DNA of 64,000 nucleotides, taken from positions 248,001-312,000 of the forward strand of contig SNVD02008011.1 in the NCBI GenBank assembly GCA_013180625.2, given 5' to 3'. Source of the stretch: Boswellia sacra. Its lineage: Eukaryota; Streptophyta; Magnoliopsida; Sapindales; Burseraceae. A program made the translations under genes and the position numbers. This document shows positions 56,536 to 64,000 of this stretch, one piece after another. The notes under the pieces are model-generated. The model saw only the letters and a program-made list of their open reading frames with translations, was not told the origin of the DNA and did no database searches. How positions within the stretch are numbered: position 1 is the stretch's first letter; each line of letters begins with the position of its first letter.

Positions 56536-57198
56536 TGTCACAACCCGTACTAGACATACAAAAAGTAATATTTTATGCAGTCATTTAAATGTGAACTCTA
56601 ATATTTCTTTCAAAAATTAATATTAGTATCACACAAAACAGAGTTTCTAATCACAACCACATCATTTCACTGTATATAGATACATTCAAAAATCAAAAGA
56701 GGTTTTACAGTATGGCTATGCTAATATAGAGCAGCGGTCTTTGATTGCCAAGGGAACTCTGTCAGCAATGCCAAAGGTCCTCCATCCATAGTTTAATCTA
56801 CTGATCACCTGAGGCACACAACAACTTTAATGAGTAAAACTCAGTAAGCAAGCTAGGTGAATATACAGTAATAAACAATAACAATAGAATTCAGTCCAGT
56901 ATGAAACTATCCATTTCTAACTACACAAGCATTAGCTAACTCGTTAAAGAAAGAATGCCCCAGAGTTCACTTCGGTTACAATTGCGCTCCCGCGCCGATT
57001 TTCTTTCTAGACCTCTATAGGTCGATTCAACCTCACATAAGTGAGTTCACATTTCTCTACTCATCGCTTTTTCATGTACAATCACAATCACATAATGAGG
57101 AAGCTTCCACAGTATCAATTACAGTCACCTAGGGGAAAAGGCTCTCTAATCAAGGTAGGACTTTTCATTTCACAGTCAGTTCCCATATAATAGCTCAA

Positions 57199-57540
57199 GG
57201 CTAGTCTGACAATCAGGGTGATACCGGGCCCATGCTACCGAATCTCGTCTACAGAAACACATGGTCCAGACCTCCCCTCAAGCCATGGGAGTACGGAATG
57301 CTCAAGGCTAGTCTGACAATCCGGGTGATACCGGGCCCATGCTACCGAATCTCATCTAGAGAAACACATGGTCCAAACCTCCCCTCAAGCCATGGAACAG
57401 TACAGAACATTACAAATACATTTAGATGCCTACACTTGAAATAGCTCGAGGCTAGTCTGACAATCCGGGTGATACCGGGCCCATGCTACCGAATCTCATC
57501 TAGAGAAACACATGGTCCAGACTTCCCCTCAAGCTATGAG
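57199..57540. repeat. Three direct ~100-bp repeats in the Gypsy LTR
   Basis: GGCTAGTCTGACAATC begins copies at about 57199, 57306 and 57450. Each contains GTGATACCGGGCCCATGCTA and ends CCTCCCCTCAAGCCATG or a close variant. Confidence 0.92.
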
Positions 57541-58934
57541 AGCTAAACTTCCTAGGTCTTGGCATGCCAATCACGTTTCATCATTCACAATCAGTCACAT
57601 TAAAGAAGCTCGATATCAGGCTTATAAAACAGTCGCAATATCTCACATTCAAGCATCAAGATGCTTGCAATTAATAGAGTTACAATCCACAGATTACATA
57701 CATACAGTACACAATTTATTATGGCCTCAGAATAGTTAGCTTACTTACCTCGTATAGCTGCTTTTTGATGCTTGTAATTGACCTAAAAATAACACAAAAA
57801 TCTCTTTTTAGGTCACCATACACTTGTAAAATATTTCCCCTTTTTTTTTGGCTCTATTTCCATACTTACTTTGACAAATAATTGACAACAACAATTATCT
57901 ACTTCCAAAAATTCACACAAGTAGGTAGACATCTTTTACACACATACCTCATGTCTCCTTAAAATTTTTAGAGCCAATTGGGGCCATTTGGCCACTAAAA
58001 ATAATCAAATTCATTACCTCAACAATTCTGCCATTGTATTCATTTCACTGAACAGTATAGACTTAAAAATTTGTAGGAATTGCAATCCTACTCAATTGGC
58101 TGTAAAAATTTACAAGGTGGTATATAACACATATATATACCTCCATACCAAAAATCATGACTTTTGAAGGTGTTTAACCCATTCAAATCCAATTATTTCT
58201 AACTGCTCTGTTTTGGAAACTAAAAATTCCAGTTTTAGCAAGCCAATTTTAAAAATCTATAACAATTCACACAGAGCTTCAATCTCAGTGAAACTTAGTC
58301 TCACGTATGACACATAAAAGGACTTGCATACCAAAAATCAGGTAATTATATGAATATTTGGACCTTCAACTAAAATCGTCTGCCCCTCCTCTGTTCTAAG
58401 ACAGGGGACATGTGCAATACCATACCAGAAATTCAAAAATTCACTACAAATCACCTACTTCGAATTTTTGGGTGAATCTAATCGCTATAAACTCCTGGAC
58501 ATGTCTATTTTCATCCATAAAAATTTTAGAACAAGAAAATGTCCCCCTGATTTTTGGTAATTTTCGAAACATGTACTGTTCAGTGTAACAAAATTTCCAG
58601 GATTTGAACTAAACTCTCAATTCTAGCTTATATCTTCATCTCCTTACTTAGATGCATTCAAAACTCATTCAAATTCACATCTCCAAACAATTTCCAGCAT
58701 ACAAATAACAGTTCTCATACTGACATCACTAAACAAGGAATTTCTTTAAATTAAATAAACAATAATACAAAGAATTCTAATGAGAAAATTGGTTCTTACC
58801 TTCTCCCTCTCTCTATTTTTTTTTCTCCCTTTCTTCCCTTGATTCCTTGATGATTTGTGTGAAAATTTTCTGAGAGAGTAGAGGGCTGGAACGTGTATGC
58901 AAGGAGAGGAATGAAAGAATTCTAGAACTCTTCC

Positions 58935-58946
58935 CATTTATAGATA
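58935..58946 (-). promoter_or_regulatory. TATA box of the Gypsy LTR promoter
   Basis: CATTTATAGATA on the + strand is TATCTATAAATG on the minus strand. It lies about 190 bp inside the LTR start (59132), a usual place for the core promoter. Motif evidence only. Confidence 0.4.
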
Positions 58947-59132
58947 AAATTAGGCTAAATTTCCATTTAGTCTTTCTCTCCTCCTTTATAACCATTAAAC
59001 CCAATACTCTTTTAATTAAGCCCCTCATTCTTTCATTTAGTACATTACAATTCAAATACATTACATATACATTAATACATATGTAACCATAACACATGAT
59101 ATAATGTACACTACAAAATTTAGGATATTACA

Positions 59133-59150
59133 ACTCTCCCCCCTTAAAAG
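59133..59150 (-). other. Polypurine tract of the Gypsy element
   Basis: ACTCTCCCCCCTTAAAAG on the + strand is a purine-rich CTTTTAAGGGGGGAGAGT on the minus strand, directly before the 3' LTR start. Confidence 0.8.
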
Positions 59151-59176
59151 AATTTCGTCCCCGAAATTCAGTACAA

Positions 59177-60346
59177 TCATTCGAATAGAGAGGGGTATTT
59201 GGTACGCATTTCTTCCTCTAATTCCCAAGTTGCTTCTCCTATGGAGTGATTTTCCCAAAGTACTTTCACCAATGGTATGTTCCTCTTCCGAAGTCCATGT
59301 TCCTTGCGATCTATGATTCGGATCGGTCTCTCCTCATATGTAAGATCGGCTCTCAACTCCGGAAGTTCGGAACTCAGCACATGGGATGGATCGAAAACAT
59401 ACTTCCTTAACATAGAGACATGAAAGACATCATGCACTCCAGACAATGAAGGTGGTAAGGCAAGTTTATATGCTGCCTCTCCAATCCTCTCCAGAATCTC
59501 ATAAGGGCCAATATATCTTGGACTCAATTTCCCTTTCTTTCCAAATCGCATCACTCCTTCCATAGGAGCAACTTTAAGGAAAACTTTATCTCCTGTTACA
59601 AATTTTAACTTCTTACTTCGCTGATCAGCATAATTCTTCTGTCTGCTCTGTGCTGCATTCATTCTGTCCTTCACTTTTCGTATGATATCACATGTTTGTT
59701 GTATAATTTCGGGCCCACATATCTTTCTTTCACCAACCTCATCCCAATGGATGGGTGATCTACACTTCCTCCCATACAAGGCTTCATAAGGGCCCATTCC
59801 TATTATGGATTGATAGCTGTTGTTGTATGTAAATTCAACCAAAGTCAAGTGCCTGTCCCAACTATCCTTGAAGTCCAACACACAGGCTCTAAGCATATCT
59901 TCCAGAATCTGGATGGTCCTTTCCGACTGACCATCTGTCTGAGGGTGGAAAGCCGTGCTGAACTTTAGTTTAGTGCCCAAAGCCTTATGTAAACTTTTCC
60001 AGAATTGGGAGGTAAATCTTAGGTCCCGATCTGAAACAATAGATACCGGTACTCCATGTAGTCTCACAATCTCATCTACATAGAGCTGGGCATATCTGTC
60101 CATAGTGAAGGTAGTGCGCACAAGAAGAAAATGTGCTGATTTTGTTAACCGGTCCACAATCACCCAAATTGCATCGCATCCATTCCTAGTCCTCGGTAGA
60201 CTCACAACAAAATCCATAGTGATGTGCTCCCATTTCCATTCCGGTATTGATAATGGATTAAGTAATCCCGATGGCCTTTGATGTTCAACTTTAACTTGTT
60301 GACAAACTAAGCATTGTTCAACAAATTGAGCTATTTCCTTCTTCAT
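59177..60346 (-). CDS. Integrase with chromodomain-like C-terminus of the Gypsy element, open for 389 codons
   Basis: Integrase joins element cDNA to host DNA in the nucleus. The open frame begins after a stop near 60.36 kb, which sits where the HHCC zinc domain continues (CLVCQQVK is in frame). The catalytic core has HITMDFVVSLPRT (first Asp), IVSDRDLRF (second Asp) and the region QTDGQSERT (Glu). PYEALYGRKCRSPIHWDEVG follows, then the SH3-like GPYEILERIGEAAYKLALP. The end (VLWENHSIGEATWELEEEM) is chromodomain-like and could bind modified histones (family knowledge). This segment is intact, but it is part of a broken gag-pol. Confidence 0.85.
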   Translation of the reverse strand: MKKEIAQFVEQCLVCQQVKVEHQRPSGLLNPLSIPEWKWEHITMDFVVSLPRTRNGCDAIWVIVDRLTKSAHFLLVRTTFTMDRYAQLYVDEIVRLHGVPVSIVSDRDLRFTSQFWKSLHKALGTKLKFSTAFHPQTDGQSERTIQILEDMLRACVLDFKDSWDRHLTLVEFTYNNSYQSIIGMGPYEALYGRKCRSPIHWDEVGERKICGPEIIQQTCDIIRKVKDRMNAAQSRQKNYADQRSKKLKFVTGDKVFLKVAPMEGVMRFGKKGKLSPRYIGPYEILERIGEAAYKLALPPSLSGVHDVFHVSMLRKYVFDPSHVLSSELPELRADLTYEERPIRIIDRKEHGLRKRNIPLVKVLWENHSIGEATWELEEEMRTKYPSLFE

Positions 60347-60367
60347 ACAAACCCACCAGTAGTTATT

Positions 60368-61854
60368 TCAGAGATCCCTATACATTTTTGTACAGCCAGG
60401 ATGCACCGAATAAGGAGAATTATGTGCTTCATTCAATATTTCTCGTTTCAACTCTATCACATTAGGCACACACAATCTTCCTTCAAAGTATAATACCCCG
60501 TCGGAGGAGATAACAAAACCTGGCCTCTTCCCCAATGGAACTTCTTCCCTCACCTTTTTCAAAAAGGCATCTTCACATTGACTCTTCTTGATCTTCTCAA
60601 TAATGGTGGGTTGCACTATCAATGAAGCCAAGTGTAAGCATTTATTCGGCTGAACAATCTCAATAGCAAGTTTCTCCAGATCTTGCATTATTGACCGTTG
60701 TGTGGTAATTAAAGCAGCCATATGTCCAGAAGACTTCCTACTCAAGGCATCCGCCACCACATTCGCTTTTCCAGGATGATAATTAATTACACAATCATAA
60801 TCCTTGACCAATTCAAGCCATCGCCTTTGCCTCATATTTAATTCCTTCTGAGTAAATATTTAAGGCTCTTATGGTCGGTATAAATCTCACATCTTGCTCC
60901 GTATAATTAATGCCTCCAAATCTTCAATGCAAACACCACTGTTGCCAGTTCTAGATCATGGGTAGGGTAATTCTTCTCATAGTCCTTCAATTGTCGAGAT
61001 TCATAGGCTATAACCTTGCCATTTTGCATCAAAACACACCCCAACCCGTTCTTAGAAGCATCACTGTATATCACAAATCCTTATGAACCAGAAGGGATAG
61101 TCAGTACTGGAGCTGTCACCAATCAGTTCTTGAGTTCCTGGAAACTTTTCTCACAGTCTTCTGACCATACAAAAGCTACATTCTTCCTAGTCAACTGTGT
61201 TAAGGGCGAGGCTATCTTGGAAAAGCCTTCAACAAATCTCCTATAGTATCCAGCTAATCCCAGAAAGCTATGCACTTCAGTTACATTAGTCGGTCTCGGC
61301 CACTTCATAGTAGCTTCCACTTTGTTTGGGTCTACTGAGATCCCATCACCTGAAACAATGTGACCCAGGAAGGAAATCTGGTTGAGCCAAAACTCGCATT
61401 TCTTGAATTTGGCATACAGTTTCTTCTCTCTCAATAACTGTAATACCCTTCTCAAATGCTCTTCGTGTTCTTCAAAATTCTTAGAATACACCAAAATATC
61501 ATCAATGAACACAATGACGAATTTATCCAAGAATTCCTTGAAAACACGGTTTATAAGATCCATAAAAGCAGCTGGAGCATTCGTGAGTCCGAAAGGCATT
61601 ACCAAGAATTCATAGTGCCCATACCTCGTTCGAAAGGCAGTCTTGGAAATGTCTTCCTTTCTAATCTTTAACTGATGGTATCCAGATCGAAGATCAATCT
61701 TGGAAAACACACTTGCCCCATGTAACTGATCAAGTAGATCATCAATCCTTGGAAGTGGATACTTGTTCTTTATAGTCACCCGATTCAACTCACGATAATC
61801 AATGCACAATCTCATTGTTCCATCCTTTTTCTTCACAAACAGAACGGGTGCTCC
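60368..61854 (-). pseudogene. RT and RNase H of the Gypsy element, interrupted by stops
   Basis: RT begins [20 protein letters not shown] directly after the TAG that ends the gag-side frame. It contains [19 protein letters not shown] and the catalytic FIDDILVYS. An open frame of 237 codons (61836-61123) ends at TGA where related elements have Arg. RNase H resumes with [17 protein letters not shown] and [14 protein letters not shown], but has stops near 61.08 and 60.91 kb. The frame at 60835-60368 carries [14 protein letters not shown] and [17 protein letters not shown]. It leads into the integrase zinc domain. Confidence 0.88.
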
Positions 61855-63426
61855 CTAAGGAGAGACATTGGGACGGATGAAACCCTTATCTAGTAACTCC
61901 TGTAACTGCTCCTTCAGTTCTTTAAGTTCCGTTGGTGACATCCGATATGGAACTTTGGATATAGGAGTAGTTCCCAGTAAAAGATCGATAGTGAATTCAA
62001 TCTCTCGATCTGGAGGGAGTCCAGGTAAATCTTCTAGAAATACATCTTTAAATTCATTTACCACTAGAATATTCTGAATACTCTTTCCTTCCTTCGGTGT
62101 TTCCGCAACACAAGCTAAGAAACCCATACATCCCTTCCGAAGGAACTTTTGGGCTTTCAAAGCTAAAACAATCTGTGGCAATGAGACTATATCTGCCCCG
62201 ACAAAGCTGCACTCCACTCCGAGTGGAGTATGGAATACCACTTTCTTCTCAAAACACTTGACATCTGCATGATATTTAGATAGCCAATCCATACCCAGAA
62301 TCACATCAAAATCACTCATCTCTAGGATGATTAGATTGGCCTCTAACTCTTGGCTAACTATTTTAATTGGGCAGGATTTCAACTCTTCTCTAGCACACAA
62401 TGCCATCCTCAAAGGAGTAGAGACACACATCTCAACGTCCATAATTGAAGGCTTTACCTCCACTTTATGAGCAAAAGTACGAGATATAAAAGAATGAGTG
62501 GCACCCGAATCAAACAATACATGAGCATTACGACCAAGAACAGAGATAATACCATAAACAACCGATGGAGCCTCCCGTGCTTCAGTGGTGGTAAGGGTAT
62601 AGACTCTTCCTTGAGCTCGTGGTTCTCTACTCGATGCATTCTGAACTCTACCAGGAGTAATAGGAGCTTGACTGGCTTCAGGACATGATGCAACAAAGTA
62701 TCCAGTTTTTCCACACCGGAAGCACGCTCCAGTCTTGAAATGACACATTCCTCTATTTGGTCTGTGGCATGTGTCACATACAGGAAATTCTTTCCTACCC
62801 GTATTCTGCTTCTTCTTTCCTTTGCCTTTCTCTAACCGTTTGCTATTATTCCTCCATGGCTTCCTTGGTTGAGAACCAGAACCCTCTTCTTTAGATTTGC
62901 CAGCTTCAATCATTTCTTCATCTCTGGCCAATATCTGAGCCTTCCTCAGCACTACACTGTAGCTTTTCAATTCAAAAGCTGCCACGTGCCTTCGAATTTC
63001 TGGTTTCAAGCCTTTCTCAAAGAACTTGGCTTTCTCCTCTTCTGTACTGATGAGGTGTGGAGCAAATCTGGAGAGAGCCTCGAACTTCCTTTCATATTCT
63101 ATAAAGGACATGGACCCCTGAGTTAACTGTAAAAATTCAGCAATCTTCTCATTCTTCAATGACTGAAGGAAGTATTTGTTATAAAACAACTCTTTAAACT
63201 GAGCCCAAGTAAGCACTCCATCTTCTCCAGTGTGAGCTCTCTTGGTCATTTCCCACCAGTAACTTGCACTATCGTTTAGCATAAAAGTAGCGCATGTGAG
63301 CCGTTGTGCATCAGTACACCCCATAAGCTCGAATATTTTCTCCATTTTACGAACCCATTCTTCTACAGCTAATGGGTCTGTTGAGCCTGTAAAGGATGGA
63401 GGGTTGAGTCTTCTAAACTGTTCCAC
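61855..63426 (-). pseudogene. gag, protease and start of RT of the Gypsy element (523 codons open), both ends damaged
   Basis: The retrotrans_gag domain is FRRLNPPSFTGSTDPLAVEE through AQFKELFYNKYFLQSLKN to FAPHLISTEEEKAKFF. The basic region follows (SKRLEKGKGKKKQN). The knuckle is CFRCGKTGYFVASC, with Tyr in place of the CCHC His. The protease site is HVLFDSGATHSFIS. The RT lead is PYRMSPTELKELKEQL. A TAG (61855-61857) ends the frame, where family members usually have Trp. The N-terminal part of gag is absent: a TAA lies at 63430-63432, and sequence beyond 63427 is a different repeat. The start shown is a GTG, not a true start. Confidence 0.85.
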
Positions 63427-63440
63427 TGCTTATATATTTT

Positions 63441-64000
63441 TGACACATCCAAAAAAGGATTGTCTCCCAAGTATAGGAGTGTCGAAGTAATAAAACCCGG
63501 TGAGACCGGGGTCGATCCACGAGGAAGGGAATTTAAGCGTTACAAATTATAAGCTAAACAAATGTGATATGGATGATTCAAAGAGGTGACATGATAATAT
63601 CAACAAGTATGTAAGATGGTAGGTGGTATTACCGACCATTCAAATATAAAACAAAAAGCAAGAGGAGGTAAAACCATCCATGGAAATAGGTGGTATAACC
63701 AACCATAGTAAATTAAAGAACAATTTCATAAGGTGGTAGAACCTACCATAGTAAATAAAATAAAAAGTTCATAAACAATAGAATAATTAAAATACAAGAG
63801 GAATTAACACAATAACAATGAAGGCTAAGGTTAGGGGATCCGCCCTTGATATTTCAAATAAGGATAATTAACCCATTTTAGTTATATGAATTATATTTGT
63901 TTCATTACCAATATTTATACCACTTATTGTAAATGGGTTCAAGCATCCAATGTGCCAATCACCATATGTCTACAACAAATCAAGGTTCCTAACTAGATTC
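63441..64000 (-). repeat. Edge of another repeat, LTR-like (Tat/Athila-type?), with hairpin-like motifs
   Basis: On the + strand it begins TGACACATCCAAAAAAGGAT and then GGATTGTCTCCCAAGTATAGG. CCCGGTGAGACCGGGGTCGA follows at about 63501. The reverse strand resembles the segment that precedes the PBS in Tat/Athila LTRs (recalled, not searched). From 63619 to 63750 a repeated motif GGTGGTAnnACCnACCA occurs about four times, one copy being the hairpin TGGTAGAACCTACCA. The rest is AT-rich. It continues beyond the window. Confidence 0.4.

Larger units (their letters stand above)
56536..59132 (-). repeat. 3' LTR of the Gypsy element (2597 bp)
   Basis: On the + strand it runs from TGTCACAACCCGTACTAGAC to TTTAGGATATTACA. 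In element orientation it starts TGTAATATCC and ends GGGTTGTGACA. It contains three direct copies of a ~100-bp unit and a likely TATA box. It is related to the solo LTR at 44095-47082. Confidence 0.9.
56536..63427 (-). mobile_element. Ty3/Gypsy chromovirus (Tekay-like), 3' LTR to gag, inserted in gag of element C
   Basis: In minus orientation the order is gag, protease, RT, RNase H, integrase with a C-terminal chromodomain-like tail, polypurine tract and 3' LTR. RT before integrase defines Gypsy. It enters element C at 56536, next to TCAAA (56531-56535). The 5' LTR is beyond the window or was displaced by the sequence at 63428 onward. The Tekay/Del assignment rests on the long LTR starting TGTAATATCC and the chromodomain-like end, and is an inference. 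Confidence 0.88.

Overview
This is a plant nuclear window, most likely from a eudicot. It has one split host gene with GT-AG introns and AT-rich spacers, and most of the rest is nested LTR retrotransposons primed by initiator-tRNA-Met-type sites. The species cannot be fixed from the sequence. No prokaryotic system, CRISPR array or rRNA gene is visible, and I did not recognise a tRNA gene.

Region 1 (1-12 kb) holds the only convincing host gene. It is the 3' part of a DRP2-type dynamin (GTPase core, PH domain, GED, Ser/Pro-rich tail) on the + strand. I could place 19 exons, and their lengths sum to an unbroken frame of 818 residues plus stop. The first exon(s), with the P-loop, lie upstream of base 1. 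Region 2 (12-17.4 kb) is decayed DNA-transposon territory: a short Mutator-like element with a 9-bp target duplication (12787-13570), a Ulp1/C48-peptidase remnant (14.8-15.2 kb), two minisatellites (one built on a GCACGAC/GTCGTGC palindrome) and a possible MULE zinc-knuckle remnant.

Region 3 (17.4-42.1 kb) contains three Sirevirus-like Copia elements. Element A (17412-25517, +) has both LTRs but no matching target duplication. Its right LTR abuts the reverse-transcriptase region of element 1 (25518-30296, -), which is truncated exactly there. Element 2 (32301-42099, -) belongs to the same family as element 1 and is complete but decayed. It carries an extra reading frame between pol and the 3' LTR. 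Two inverted copies of one MITE family lie at 31.6 and 43.6 kb.

Region 4 (44-64 kb) begins with a roughly 3-kb solo Gypsy LTR (44095-47082). After it comes an old Copia element C (3' LTR ending 47649, body to 56535, -). Two elements are nested in C: Copia element B (50096-55235, -) in its integrase and a Tekay-like chromovirus (56536 onward, -) in its gag. The chromovirus gag is itself interrupted near 63.43 kb by another repeat, whose edge resembles a Tat/Athila-type LTR.

The retroelement genes are broken by frameshifts and stops. Any transposition would need proteins supplied by other copies. The most unusual items are the extra ORF of element 2, the chimeric structure around element A, the palindromic minisatellite and the pair of inverted MITEs.
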